A DNA stretch of 64,000 nucleotides from Limnohabitans sp. GTDB lineage: Bacteria > Pseudomonadota > Gammaproteobacteria > Burkholderiales > Burkholderiaceae_C. Location of the stretch: the NCBI RefSeq assembly GCF_023910625.1, contig NZ_JAAVVW010000003.1, forward strand, positions 1,302,001-1,366,000, in the 5' to 3' direction. A model generated the notes under the pieces. That model was not told the origin of the DNA. It ran no database searches and was given only the letters and a program-made list of their open reading frames with translations. Shown one piece after another: positions 29,704 through 40,319 of this stretch (its first letter is position 1; the number at the start of each line of letters is the position of its first letter). A program made the position numbers and the translations under genes.

Positions 29704-29931
29704 GGCCGCTTCAAAATCCCGACCCCGCTGGGCACCTACAACCCCGACTGGGCGGTGGTGTTTGAAGGCGATGCCCGCGTGTACTTCGTGGCCGAAACCA
29801 AATCGAGCACCGTGGAACAGGACCGCCGCCAAGCCGAAAACCTGAAGATCGCCTGCGGCCGCAAACACTTTGCATTGTCAAAGGATGTGGTGTTCAGGGA
29901 TGTGACGGCGTTGGATGCGTTGGTGGCTTGA
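29704..29931 (+). pseudogene. C-terminal remnant of a type III restriction Res subunit
   Basis: A 75-codon frame without start, ending at TGA 29929-29931. It begins GRFKIPTPLGTYNPDWAVVF and continues to YFVAETKS, which is the PD-(D/E)XK nuclease core (Asp in NPDWA, Glu and Lys in ETK) of type III restriction enzyme Res subunits. The following NLKIACGRKHF also fits the family end. The helicase part of Res and the Mod methyltransferase are absent. It abuts the SNF2 fragment in a different frame. Confidence 0.78.
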
Positions 29932-30049
29932 GTTGCACCCCGCAAATTGATTTGTTAAATGGCTAAAAGTTCTTACCCTTGATTCGAAAAAATAAAAATA
30001 AACATGGGATGCGACAATTAGGCAACTGGCCATGCGTGTGTGAGAAATA

Positions 30050-31294
30050 TCACGTCCCCCAAAGTGTCGACAACGGGGCCGCCCAGATGTTGTCGCCCAG
30101 CGGCAGGGTTTCATCGCCGTCATAAAGCAGCACGCCCATTTTGAAATCAGCCCCTGCCAGTCCGGCGAGTTTTCGCAGTCCGCGCAGGTCGCTTGCTTTG
30201 ACGGTGGCCGATGACTTGATTTCAACCCCAACCACCTGACCTGCGGCGTTTTCAATCACCACATCGACTTCGACCTGGTCGGCATCCCGGTAGTACAGCA
30301 GTTGGTAGTCGCCCTCGGCCGTGCTGGCGTGCTTGAGCAATTCTGCATAGACAAAGGTTTCCAGCACATGCCCAAAGCGTGTTTTGTCTTTTTGGGTTTC
30401 TTCAGCGGTCAAGTCCAGCAGCGTGGCCAGCAGACCGGCATCGATGAATTGGAGTTTGGGCATTTTGACCATTCGCTTGAGGCGATTGCGCGCCCAAACA
30501 TCCACGCGTTTGAGTAAATACATTTGCTCAAAGATGCCGAGATATTTGGCGGCTGTCTTGTGGTCGATGCCCACTTGGCCGCCGAGCTGCGAGTAGTTGC
30601 ATATTTGCCCAGCCATCTGAGCCAGGGCACGCAAAAAACGTGGCAATTGATCCAGTTTGTCAATGTTGGCGATGTCGCGGACATCGCGCACCACCATGGC
30701 CGCGAGGTACTGACGCGCCCAGGCAGTGCGACGCCTGTCGGTGGATCGCGTCAACGCCTCCGGGTAACCGCCGCGCAGCACACGAGCCACCAAGTCATCG
30801 CCTCGGACGCTTGAGCCTACAGCCGGTAGGCGATCCGCAAACACGCGGTCTAGCCAGTTGGCGGTCTGCCCAGAAATTTCGCTTTGTGACAAAGGCAGGA
30901 GTGACAAAGTGTCCATTCGCCCGGCCAAAGAATCGGCCACTGCAGGCAGTGCCATCAGGTTGGCTGAGCCTGTGAGCAAAAAACGCCCTGGACGACGGTC
31001 TTCGTCCACGCTTTTCTTGATGGCCAACAACAAGCCTGGGGCGCGTTGAATCTCGTCAATCACCGCACGGTCCAAACTGCGGACCATGCCCACCGGATCT
31101 TCTTGGGCCGACAAAAGGGTGAGCGCGTCATCAAGGGTCAGATAACGGAATTGGCCGCTGTCGGCAGCGATCTGCTTGACCAACGTCGTTTTGCCCGCTT
31201 GCCGTGGTCCCACCAAAAGTACCACTGGGGTGTCGCTCATGGCTTCAAGGACGTGAGGCGCAACGCGTCGCGGGAATATTTCAGGATCAGTCAT
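30050..31294 (-). CDS. AAA_14/DUF4143 family ATPase
   Basis: A 414-residue ATPase with Walker A GPRQAGKTTL (residues about 29-38), Walker B/sensor region AVIDEIQRAP, and LLTGSANLMAL, followed by the C-terminal DUF4143 region with a conserved core DVVIENAAGQVVGVEIKSSATV. That last motif (D...E-x-K) resembles a PD-(D/E)XK nuclease-like fold. Such proteins are widespread, often scattered by transfer, and have no settled function. Three 22-bp tandem repeats begin 14 bases upstream of its start codon. Confidence 0.85.
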   Translation of the reverse strand: MTDPEIFPRRVAPHVLEAMSDTPVVLLVGPRQAGKTTLVKQIAADSGQFRYLTLDDALTLLSAQEDPVGMVRSLDRAVIDEIQRAPGLLLAIKKSVDEDRRPGRFLLTGSANLMALPAVADSLAGRMDTLSLLPLSQSEISGQTANWLDRVFADRLPAVGSSVRGDDLVARVLRGGYPEALTRSTDRRRTAWARQYLAAMVVRDVRDIANIDKLDQLPRFLRALAQMAGQICNYSQLGGQVGIDHKTAAKYLGIFEQMYLLKRVDVWARNRLKRMVKMPKLQFIDAGLLATLLDLTAEETQKDKTRFGHVLETFVYAELLKHASTAEGDYQLLYYRDADQVEVDVVIENAAGQVVGVEIKSSATVKASDLRGLRKLAGLAGADFKMGVLLYDGDETLPLGDNIWAAPLSTLWGT

Positions 31295-31307
31295 GCCCAG
31301 ATGCTAG

Positions 31308-31373
31308 CGGAAATTCGGGAAAATTACTTCAAAAATTCGGGTATTAAGTGGCGTAAATTTGGGAAAATAACGA
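31308..31373. repeat. Three tandem 22-bp repeats upstream of the DUF4143 gene
   Basis: Three units of exactly 22 bp starting at 31308, 31330 and 31352. The shared core is AAATTCGGG (third copy AAATTTGGG), starting at 31311, 31333 and 31355, followed by an A/T-rich AAAATTA-like part. Two helical turns between copies place them on one DNA face. They lie between two divergent genes and could be operators or iteron-like sites. Confidence 0.75.
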
Positions 31374-31506
31374 GGCAAGCAGGCTGAGTTTTTTCATGCG
31401 CGATGTGGGGATCTTGGGTTAAAACCGTGAATTCACACCATTAATACTCAATAAAAATACTCGTGATATACAATGAAAATCTTTAAATTTTCTAATTGCT
31501 ATACAA

Positions 31507-32568
31507 ATGCCGGACATCAACGATGCAATCATCCTGAGCTGTGCGCCCCAAGGCGGTGCCATGGCGACCGCAGCGACCGAGCAAACGGGCTTGACGCGGG
31601 TGGCGGTTTCGCGGCGCATCAAGAAGCTGGCCGATGCGGGCTATCTGCAGCGCCACGGCACGGGCACCCGGCCAACTTACAGCCTGGGCGACAAGCGGTT
31701 TTGGCTGCGGGTGGAACCTCTTGCCGACATCGTGCGGCGCGGCGGTGAGATGGTGGTGTGGGAACAGCATTTGGCGGCTTTGCTGGCAGACCTGCAGCCC
31801 AACGTCAAAAACCTGGCTTACACCGCGTTCACCGAAATGCTGAACAACGCCCTTGACCATTCCAACGGGCAGCAGGTGGTGATGGGCATGCATGTGCAGG
31901 GCGGGCAACTGCACATGTTGGTGGGTGATGACGGCGAAGGGATCTTCCGCAAGATCGCCAAAGCCGCCGATTTGTTTGACCCGCGCCTGGCCATTTTGGA
32001 GTTGGCCAAGGGCAAGTACACCACCGCGCCCTTGGGCCATTCGGGCATGGGCATTTTTGTGTCGTCGCGCATGATGGACGGCTTTGCCATCGAGTCGTTC
32101 GGCTTGCGTTTTGACCCGAATGAGGCCCGTGCACCACTGCCCCGTTTTGACTGGATCGATGCCAGCGCGCAGCTCAAGCCCGCCCAAGCGCAAACGGTGG
32201 TGCGCATGGCCATTGCGCTGGACAGCACCCGCACGGGCAATGATGTGTATTTCAAATATTTTGAGTCCAGCAACGTGGGCGATGCCGAACCCGGCGAGGC
32301 CTTTCACACCACAGAAATCCCGGTGCGCTTGGCCCAACTGAGCAGTGAGCTGGTGTCGCGCTCGCAAGCCAAATGGGTGATGAACCGCGCCACCCAGTTC
32401 AAGACGGTGATCCTCGACTTTGAAGGCGTGGTCCATGTGGGCCAGGCTTTTGTGGACGAGGTGTTCCGCGTGTTTGCAACAGCCCACCCCAACGTCCGCC
32501 TGAAAACCATGGGCATGATTCCCGAGGTGGCCACATTGGTGCGTTTGTTTGGGGGCGAGAGGGGTTAA
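31507..32568 (+). CDS. Winged-helix / GHKL ATPase / STAS-like (DUF4325) fusion regulator
   Basis: A 353-residue protein with three parts. Residues about 1-70 form a winged helix-turn-helix (LTRVAVSRRIKKLADAGYL). Residues about 85-190 form a GHKL ATPase with N-box TEMLNNALDHSNG, G1 box DDGEGI and G2 box GHSGMGIF. There is no His phosphoacceptor domain. Residues about 265-349 match the STAS-like DUF4325 fold (TVILDFEGVVHVGQAFVDEV). GHKL kinase plus STAS antagonist is the pairing of SpoIIAB/SpoIIAA-type partner switches, here in one chain with a DNA-binding domain. Function is unknown; a self-contained switch is inference. No clear ribosome site precedes the ATG. Confidence 0.82.
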   Translation: MPDINDAIILSCAPQGGAMATAATEQTGLTRVAVSRRIKKLADAGYLQRHGTGTRPTYSLGDKRFWLRVEPLADIVRRGGEMVVWEQHLAALLADLQPNVKNLAYTAFTEMLNNALDHSNGQQVVMGMHVQGGQLHMLVGDDGEGIFRKIAKAADLFDPRLAILELAKGKYTTAPLGHSGMGIFVSSRMMDGFAIESFGLRFDPNEARAPLPRFDWIDASAQLKPAQAQTVVRMAIALDSTRTGNDVYFKYFESSNVGDAEPGEAFHTTEIPVRLAQLSSELVSRSQAKWVMNRATQFKTVILDFEGVVHVGQAFVDEVFRVFATAHPNVRLKTMGMIPEVATLVRLFGGERG

Positions 32569-32610
32569 AGCACCACCACCCGCAGCAACAAGCGCTGAAT
32601 GCCCACCCAT

Positions 32611-32651
32611 AAAAAAACGCCTGCACGGCGCAAACCAGGCAGGCGTTTTTT
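32611..32651. terminator. Bidirectional terminator between the GHKL-STAS gene and ppa
   Basis: Stem AAAAAACGCCTGC / GCAGGCGTTTTTT with a 14-base loop. It ends both convergent transcripts, with a T-run on each strand. Confidence 0.85.
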
Positions 32652-32694
32652 GGGGGTTCAACGGCTTCCGGCAGAAGCCCTTGAGCCAGCCGCA

Positions 32695-33231
32695 TCAGGC
32701 CTTGGTTTTGTTGTAAGCCGTGATGCCATCCAGGATTTCCTTGTGGGCGGATTCTTTGCCTTCCCAGCCCAGCACTTTGACCCACTTGCCTTTTTCAAGG
32801 TCTTTGTAGTGCTCAAAGAAGTGGGCGATCGCGTTGCGGCGCATCGCGTTCACATCCGCAATGTCTTGCCAGTGGTCGTACATCGGCAAAATTTTGCTGG
32901 TCGGCACAGCAACCACTTTGCCATCGATACCGGCCTCGTCTTCCATCATCAAAATGCCCAAAGCGCGGCAGGGCACCACCACACCGGGGTGCAAGGCGTA
33001 AGGGGTGATCACCAACACGTCCACCGGGTCTCCGTCGCCAGACAGGGTTTGGGGCACGTAGCCGTAATTGGTGGGGTAGTGCATGGCCGTGGTCATGAAA
33101 CGGTCCACGAACAGGGCACCGGTTTCCTTGTCCACTTCGTACTTGATCGGATCGGCGTTCATCGGGATTTCGATGATCACGTTGAAGGTCTCGGGTGCTT
33201 GTTTGCCGGGGGTGACGTTGTCGAGGGACAT
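32695..33231 (-). CDS. ppa: Inorganic pyrophosphatase (family I)
   Basis: A 178-residue soluble enzyme hydrolysing pyrophosphate in the cytosol. The family signature [11 protein letters not shown] with three metal-binding Asp residues is intact, as are the [11 protein letters not shown] and [14 protein letters not shown] regions. It is divergent from hppA, which encodes a membrane pyrophosphatase acting on the same substrate. Confidence 0.97.
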   Translation of the reverse strand: MSLDNVTPGKQAPETFNVIIEIPMNADPIKYEVDKETGALFVDRFMTTAMHYPTNYGYVPQTLSGDGDPVDVLVITPYALHPGVVVPCRALGILMMEDEAGIDGKVVAVPTSKILPMYDHWQDIADVNAMRRNAIAHFFEHYKDLEKGKWVKVLGWEGKESAHKEILDGITAYNKTKA

Positions 33232-33381
33232 CTTGCAGGTCTCGGGGTGAAAAGTTAAATAAAAAACGAAGATCTCTAGGGATTAACCCCGATTTTACTT
33301 TCACAAGGCTTGCGCAGATCGTGATCCAGCCTCTTTAATGTGCCGTTGGCCAATCGTTCTCCGGTTTCGGTGATCGAGGAA

Positions 33382-33413
33382 GCAACGCCATGGAGGGGTC
33401 TCCAGTGCGTTGC
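33382..33413 (+). other. Strong hairpin in the hppA 5' region
   Basis: GCAACGC, TGGAG, a 4-base GGGT loop, CTCCA and GCGTTGC form a 12-bp stem with a 2x2 internal loop. It ends 37 bases before the hppA start and is not followed by a T-run, so it is not a terminator. It may stabilise the mRNA or control translation. Confidence 0.55.
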
Positions 33414-33449
33414 CCCTCTGTTCAGCGACAACCATCGAGGAGTACAACG

Positions 33450-35519
33450 ATGACAGGAAATTCAGCGCTCATTCTGGCGCTCGTGTGTGGTCTGATTGCC
33501 GTGGGTTATGGCATTTGGGCCCGAGGGTGGATCCTTTCTCAAGATGCCGGCAATGCCCGGATGCAGGAAATTGCAGCGGCCATTCAGGATGGTGCTGCGG
33601 CCTATCTGGCCCGGCAATACAAAACCATCGCCATCGTCGGCGTGGTGCTGGCCATCCTGATGGCCATCTTTCTGGATGGCATCACCGCCATCGGTTTCGT
33701 GATCGGCGCGGTGCTTTCGGGCGCGTGCGGCTTCATCGGCATGAATGTGTCGGTCAAAGCCAACGTGCGCACGGCCCAAGCCGCCACCAAAGGCATTGGC
33801 CCGGCGCTGGACGTGGCGTTTCGGGGAGGTGCCATCACCGGCATGCTGGTGGTGGGCTTGGGTTTGTTGGGTGTGTCCGGTTTTTACTGGTTTTTGGTGG
33901 GCAACGGCAACCTCACGCCTGATAAAAATCTGGCGACCTTGCTCAACCCCTTGATCGGTTTTGCATTTGGCTCCTCGCTGATCTCCATTTTTGCCCGACT
34001 GGGCGGCGGCATTTTCACCAAGGGCGCTGACGTGGGGGCCGACCTGGTGGGCAAAGTGGAAGCGGGCATCCCCGAAGACGATCCGCGCAACCCGGCCGTG
34101 ATCGCCGACAACGTGGGCGACAACGTGGGCGATTGCGCCGGCATGGCCGCCGACTTGTTCGAGACCTATGCCGTGACCCTGATCGCGACCATGGTGCTGG
34201 GTGCATTGCTGATCTCCGCAGCACCCGGTCAGGCTGTGCTGTACCCGCTGGCCCTGGGCGCGGTGTCGATCATCGCCTCCATCATTGGCTGCTTCTTCGT
34301 CAAGGCCACGCCGGGGATGACCAATGTGATGCCCGCGCTCTACAAAGGCCTGGCCATCTCGGGCGTGCTGTCCTTGATCGCCTTTTACTTTGTCACCACC
34401 TGGTTGATGCCCGACAACGCCTTGGGTGGCAGTGGGGCGCAGATTCGGCTGTTTGGGGCTTGCGCGGTCGGTTTGGTGCTCACCGCGGCACTGGTGTGGA
34501 TCACCGAGTTCTACACCGGCACGCAATACGCCCCGGTGCAGCACATCGCGCAAGCATCGACCACTGGCCACGGCACCAACATCATCGCTGGCCTGGGCGT
34601 GTCCATGCGCTCAACGGCCTGGCCTGTGATGTTTGTCTGTCTGGCCATCTGGACGGCTTACGCCTTGGGCGGCTTGTATGGCATCGCCATTGCAGCCACC
34701 TCCATGCTGAGCATGGCCGGCATCGTGGTGGCGCTGGACGCCTACGGCCCCATCACCGACAACGCGGGCGGCATTGCCGAAATGGCTGAAATGCCCAGCA
34801 GTGTGCGCGACATCACCGACCCGCTGGATGCCGTGGGCAACACCACCAAGGCCGTGACCAAGGGTTACGCCATTGGCTCGGCAGGCCTGGCCTCGCTGGT
34901 GCTGTTTGCCGACTACACCCACAAACTCGAGGCCTACGGCAAGGCCATCAGCTTTGACCTGTCCGATCCTCTGGTGATCATTGGCCTGTTCATCGGCGGG
35001 CTGATCCCCTACCTGTTTGGGGCCATGGCCATGGAAGCGGTGGGCCGCGCTGCAGGCAGCGTGGTGGTGGAAGTGCGTCGCCAGTTCAAGGAGATCCCCG
35101 GCATCATGGAAGGCACGGCCAAGCCCGAATACGGCAAGGCCGTGGACATGCTGACCACGGCCGCCATCAAGGAAATGGTCATTCCAAGCCTGTTGCCCGT
35201 GGTGGTGCCGGTGCTGGTGGGCCTGATCTTGGGCCCCAAGGCGCTGGGCGGCTTGTTGATGGGCACCATCATCACCGGCCTGTTTGTGGCCATTTCGATG
35301 TGTACCGGCGGCGGCGCGTGGGACAACGCCAAGAAATACATCGAAGACGGCCACCACGGCGGCAAGGGCTCAGACGCCCACAAGGCAGCCGTGACCGGTG
35401 ATACGGTGGGCGACCCTTACAAGGACACCGCTGGCCCGGCCATCAACCCGCTGATCAAGATCATCAACATCGTGGCGCTTTTGATCGTGCCTCTGGTCAT
35501 GCAGGTTCACGGCACCTGA
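33450..35519 (+). CDS. hppA: Membrane-bound H+-translocating pyrophosphatase HppA (K+-independent type)
   Basis: A 689-residue integral membrane pump with about 16 helices that couples pyrophosphate hydrolysis to proton export. The substrate loop [20 protein letters not shown] and [21 protein letters not shown] are intact. [14 protein letters not shown] carries Lys and Thr where K+-dependent enzymes have Ala and Gly, so it should be K+-independent. The start MTGNSALIL follows a GAGGAG ribosome site. It allows the cell to recover energy from pyrophosphate that the soluble Ppa would waste. Confidence 0.96.
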   Translation: MTGNSALILALVCGLIAVGYGIWARGWILSQDAGNARMQEIAAAIQDGAAAYLARQYKTIAIVGVVLAILMAIFLDGITAIGFVIGAVLSGACGFIGMNVSVKANVRTAQAATKGIGPALDVAFRGGAITGMLVVGLGLLGVSGFYWFLVGNGNLTPDKNLATLLNPLIGFAFGSSLISIFARLGGGIFTKGADVGADLVGKVEAGIPEDDPRNPAVIADNVGDNVGDCAGMAADLFETYAVTLIATMVLGALLISAAPGQAVLYPLALGAVSIIASIIGCFFVKATPGMTNVMPALYKGLAISGVLSLIAFYFVTTWLMPDNALGGSGAQIRLFGACAVGLVLTAALVWITEFYTGTQYAPVQHIAQASTTGHGTNIIAGLGVSMRSTAWPVMFVCLAIWTAYALGGLYGIAIAATSMLSMAGIVVALDAYGPITDNAGGIAEMAEMPSSVRDITDPLDAVGNTTKAVTKGYAIGSAGLASLVLFADYTHKLEAYGKAISFDLSDPLVIIGLFIGGLIPYLFGAMAMEAVGRAAGSVVVEVRRQFKEIPGIMEGTAKPEYGKAVDMLTTAAIKEMVIPSLLPVVVPVLVGLILGPKALGGLLMGTIITGLFVAISMCTGGGAWDNAKKYIEDGHHGGKGSDAHKAAVTGDTVGDPYKDTAGPAINPLIKIINIVALLIVPLVMQVHGT

Positions 35520-35540
35520 TCTTCTTTGCAAGGTTTGACA

Positions 35541-35565
35541 GGCCCGCTTTGGCGGGCCTTTTTTT
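35541..35565 (+). terminator. Intrinsic terminator after hppA
   Basis: GGCCCGC, TTTG loop, GCGGGCC, then seven T; 21 bases after the hppA stop. Confidence 0.93.
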
Positions 35566-35638
35566 GTGCCCGACTGAGCCGCAAAGGTCGATGTCCCGTG
35601 GGTGATTTTCAAAATCCTGCCCGGGTTCACAATAGCCC

Positions 35639-37072
35639 ATGCAAATGAATTTCATCGCCAACCAATCCGTTCCCGCCCTGGCAGGCCAAACCATTGACGT
35701 GCTCGACCCGTCTGACGGGCAGGTGTTCGATCAGATCCCGCGCAGCCAAGCGGCCGACATCGATGCCGCTGTTGTGGCGGCGCGAGCCGCCTTCAACGGC
35801 CCCTGGGGCAAGCTGAGCGCCATGGAGCGTGGTCGTTTGCTCATGAAGCTGTCGCAAAAAGTGATCGAGCATGCCGCCGAGCTGGCCGCGCTGGAGCAGC
35901 GCGACTGCGGCAAGCCCACCAAACAGGCCGCTGCCGATTCACTGGCTTTGGCCCGCTACTTCGAGTTTTATGCAGGCTCGTGCGACAAGCTGCACGGCGA
36001 GACCCTGCCCTACCAAAACGGCTACAGCGTGCTGACCTGGCGCGAACCACACGGCGTGACGGGCCATGTGATCCCCTGGAACTACCCGATGCAGATTTTC
36101 GGGCGCAGCGTGGGCGGCGCTTTGGCCGCCGGCAATGCCTGCGTGGTCAAGCCCGCTGAAGACGCTTGCCTGAGTTTGATCCGGGTGGCGCAATTGGCGG
36201 CCGAGGTGGGCTTTCCGCCCGGTGCCATCAACATCGTCACCGGTTACGGCCACGAGGTGGGCGATGCGCTGGCCCGCCACCCCGGCATTGACCACATCAG
36301 CTTCACCGGCAGCCCCCGCGTGGGCACGCTCATTCAGCAAGTGGCCGCCGAGCGCCATTGCCCCGTCACGCTGGAGCTGGGGGGCAAAAGCCCGCAGATC
36401 ATTTTTGACGACGCCGACCTGGACGCGGCCATTCCGGTGGTGGTCAACGCCATCGTGCAAAACTCCGGCCAGACCTGCAGCGCGGGCTCGCGCGTCTTGA
36501 TTCAGCAGGGCATTTACGAGCCACTTTTGAAGCGCCTGGGCGAAGCCTTTGGCCGCCTGCAAGTGGGATCGGCCGCGATGAACCTGGACTTGGGGCCTTT
36601 GATCCGCGCCAGCCAGTTGGAGCGCGTGACCGGCTTTTTGGACCAGGCCTGCGCCGATGGCATCGCCACTGTGGCCCAAGGGCAAATTGCTGCGGGCGTG
36701 CCTGCGGGCGGCTTTTACCAAGCCCCCACTTTGCTGCGCGACGTGCCGGTGATGCACCGCCTGGCGCAAGAAGAAGTGTTTGGTCCGGTGCTGTCGGCCA
36801 TGTCCTTCACCGACGAAGACCACGCCGTGGAGTTGGCCAATGCCACTGAGTTTGGATTGGTGGCGGGCATCTGGACGCGTGACGGCGGACGTCAATTCCG
36901 CATGGCCAAGCGCGTGCGCAGCGGCCAGGTGTTCATCAACAACTACGGCGCAGGCGGCGGTGTGGAGCTGCCCTTTGGCGGCGTCAAATCGTCGGGCTAC
37001 GGCCGCGAAAAAGGCTTTGAAGCGCTGCTGGGTTTCACCACCCTCAAAACCGTGGCGATCCAGCACGGTTAA
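35639..37072 (+). CDS. NAD(P)+-dependent aldehyde dehydrogenase
   Basis: A 477-residue ALDH superfamily member. It shows [10 protein letters not shown], the general base Glu in [12 protein letters not shown], the nucleophile Cys in [12 protein letters not shown] and the C-terminal [15 protein letters not shown]. These mark a betaine/4-aminobutyraldehyde/aromatic aldehyde type, but the substrate cannot be fixed from sequence alone. It stands between a terminator and the moa genes; no dedicated partner gene is adjacent. Confidence 0.93.
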   Translation: MQMNFIANQSVPALAGQTIDVLDPSDGQVFDQIPRSQAADIDAAVVAARAAFNGPWGKLSAMERGRLLMKLSQKVIEHAAELAALEQRDCGKPTKQAAADSLALARYFEFYAGSCDKLHGETLPYQNGYSVLTWREPHGVTGHVIPWNYPMQIFGRSVGGALAAGNACVVKPAEDACLSLIRVAQLAAEVGFPPGAINIVTGYGHEVGDALARHPGIDHISFTGSPRVGTLIQQVAAERHCPVTLELGGKSPQIIFDDADLDAAIPVVVNAIVQNSGQTCSAGSRVLIQQGIYEPLLKRLGEAFGRLQVGSAAMNLDLGPLIRASQLERVTGFLDQACADGIATVAQGQIAAGVPAGGFYQAPTLLRDVPVMHRLAQEEVFGPVLSAMSFTDEDHAVELANATEFGLVAGIWTRDGGRQFRMAKRVRSGQVFINNYGAGGGVELPFGGVKSSGYGREKGFEALLGFTTLKTVAIQHG

Positions 37073-37148
37073 AGCGCCCGCAGCGGTGCTGGCCTGTCTT
37101 GACCATGCGGCCTGCAAAGGCGTGGCGGCTCGGGCACAATCAACCCCC

Positions 37149-38282
37149 ATGTCTGAACGCGTCATTGCGCTGGTTGACCAGCGCCATCCCAGCTTGCCTT
37201 TGCCCACCTTGCTGGCGGGTCAAGACTTGAGCGCCCTGCCCTTGGACGGCCTGCGCCGCCCGCTGACCGACTTGCGCATCAGCGTGACCGACCGCTGCAA
37301 CTTCAGGTGCAGTTACTGCATGCCCAAAGAAGTCTTTGACAAGGACTACGCCTACCTGCCGCAAAGCCATTTGCTGAGCTTTGAAGAAATCACCCGCATC
37401 GCCAAAGTGTTTGTGGGCCGGGGCGTGCGCAAGATTCGCCTGACGGGCGGTGAGCCCCTGCTGCGCAAGAACATCGAGATCCTGATCGAACAACTGGCCG
37501 CGCTGCGCACGCCAGACGGCCAGCCACTCGATTTGACCCTGACCACCAACGGCTCGCTGCTGGCGCGCAAAGCCCAAAGCCTGAAAGACGCCGGGCTGCA
37601 ACGCGTGACGGTGAGCCTGGACGGGCTGGACGACGCCATCTTTCGCCAGATGAACGATGTGGACTTTCCGGTGGCCGATGTGCTGGCCGGGATTGAAGCG
37701 GCGCGGGCTGCGGGCCTGGGGCCGATCAAGGTGAACATGGTGGTCAAGCGCGGCACCAACGAGCACGAAATTTTGCCCATGGCCCGGCATTTCCAGGGCA
37801 CAGGCATTGTGCTGCGCTTCATCGAATACATGGACGTGGGTGCGACGAACGGTTGGTGCATGGACGAGGTGCTGCCCAGCGCCGACGTGATCCGCCTGCT
37901 GCAAACCGAGTTGCCCTTGGTGCAACTCGACCCCGCTGCGCCGGGCGAAACCGCCGAGCGCTGGGGTTACGCCAACGCCCAAGGCGAGCACGACCCGTCG
38001 CTGGGCGAGGTGGGTGTGATCAGCAGCGTGACGCAGGCCTTTTGCGGCGACTGCAACCGCGCCCGTTTGTCCACCGAAGGCCGCCTGTATTTGTGCCTGT
38101 TTGCCAGCCAGGGCTATGACCTGCGCCAGCTGCTGCGCGACCCGGCGCAAAGCGACCACGCGCTGGCCCAGACGGTGGACGCCATCTGGCGCGGGCGCAC
38201 CAACCAATATTCGGTGCTGCGCGGCCCCGACACCGCCAGCGGCCCCGGCCGCCGGGTGGAAATGAGCTACATCGGAGGCTGA
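37149..38282 (+). CDS. moaA: GTP 3',8-cyclase MoaA
   Basis: A 377-residue radical SAM enzyme starting molybdopterin synthesis from GTP. The SAM-cluster motif CNFRCSYC lies near residue 51, and the second 4Fe-4S cluster is bound by [25 protein letters not shown] Cys residues near the C-terminus. The GG dipeptide at the C-terminus, needed for cyclisation, is present. First gene of moaA-mobA-moeA. Confidence 0.97.
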   Translation: MSERVIALVDQRHPSLPLPTLLAGQDLSALPLDGLRRPLTDLRISVTDRCNFRCSYCMPKEVFDKDYAYLPQSHLLSFEEITRIAKVFVGRGVRKIRLTGGEPLLRKNIEILIEQLAALRTPDGQPLDLTLTTNGSLLARKAQSLKDAGLQRVTVSLDGLDDAIFRQMNDVDFPVADVLAGIEAARAAGLGPIKVNMVVKRGTNEHEILPMARHFQGTGIVLRFIEYMDVGATNGWCMDEVLPSADVIRLLQTELPLVQLDPAAPGETAERWGYANAQGEHDPSLGEVGVISSVTQAFCGDCNRARLSTEGRLYLCLFASQGYDLRQLLRDPAQSDHALAQTVDAIWRGRTNQYSVLRGPDTASGPGRRVEMSYIGG

Positions 38283-38287
38283 AGGCC

Positions 38288-38920
38288 ATGAACCCCCATA
38301 CCCAGAATGCACCGGGCATCACCGGCCTCATCCTCGCAGGTGGGCGCGGCTCGCGCATGGGTGGCGCCGACAAGGGCCTGCAGAACTTTCGTGGCATGCC
38401 TCTGGCGCTGCAAACCCTGATGCGCCTGCAGCTGCAAAGCCTGCCGCCCCAAGAAATTCTGATCAACGCCAACCGCAACCTGGCCGCTTACGAGTCGCTG
38501 GGCGTGCCGGTTTGGCCCGACAGCATCGACGGTTTTGCCGGGCCTTTGGCGGGCTTTCTCACGGGGCTGGAGCGCTGCGAAACGCCGCTCTTGCTCACCG
38601 TGCCTTGCGACTCCCCGCTGTTGCCGCTGGACCTGGTGGAGCGCTTGTACACAGCCCTGCACAACCAAGACGCCGACCTGGCCATGGCCGCAGCCCCTGA
38701 AGCCGATGGCACGGTGCGCCCACAACCGGTGTTTTGCCTGCTCAAGACCGAGTTGCTCGAAAGTCTGGTCAAGTTCACCCAGAGCGGCGGCCGCAAGATC
38801 GACGCCTGGACGGGCCAGCACCGCTGCGCCATCGTGCCCTTTGACCAAAGCGTTGACAGCCCGCAAGCCTTTGCCAATGCCAACACGCTGGCCGAACTGC
38901 AACATCTCGAATCCCTTTGA
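38288..38920 (+). CDS. mobA: Molybdenum cofactor guanylyltransferase MobA
   Basis: A 210-residue nucleotidyltransferase making the molybdopterin guanine dinucleotide used by DMSO-reductase-type enzymes. The N-terminal GTP-binding motif [18 protein letters not shown] and the acceptor-site [17 protein letters not shown] are clear. It starts 5 bases after moaA. Confidence 0.95.
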   Translation: MNPHTQNAPGITGLILAGGRGSRMGGADKGLQNFRGMPLALQTLMRLQLQSLPPQEILINANRNLAAYESLGVPVWPDSIDGFAGPLAGFLTGLERCETPLLLTVPCDSPLLPLDLVERLYTALHNQDADLAMAAAPEADGTVRPQPVFCLLKTELLESLVKFTQSGGRKIDAWTGQHRCAIVPFDQSVDSPQAFANANTLAELQHLESL

Positions 38921-38966
38921 ACCGTGCCGCACGGCAGCGCCGTGCCCCATCGCCATTGCCATTGCC

Positions 38967-40257
<1,291 letters not shown>

Positions 40258-40276
40258 GCCGGGGAACTTCCCCTGC

Positions 40277-40308
40277 ATGAAAAAAGCGGCCGAGGCCGCT
40301 TTTTTCAT
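40277..40308. terminator. Bidirectional terminator between moeA and the RND permease gene
   Basis: Perfect 14-bp inverted repeat ATGAAAAAAGCGGC / GCCGCTTTTTTCAT with a CGAG loop, between convergent genes. Confidence 0.92.
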
Positions 40309-40319
40309 GACTCAGGCGA

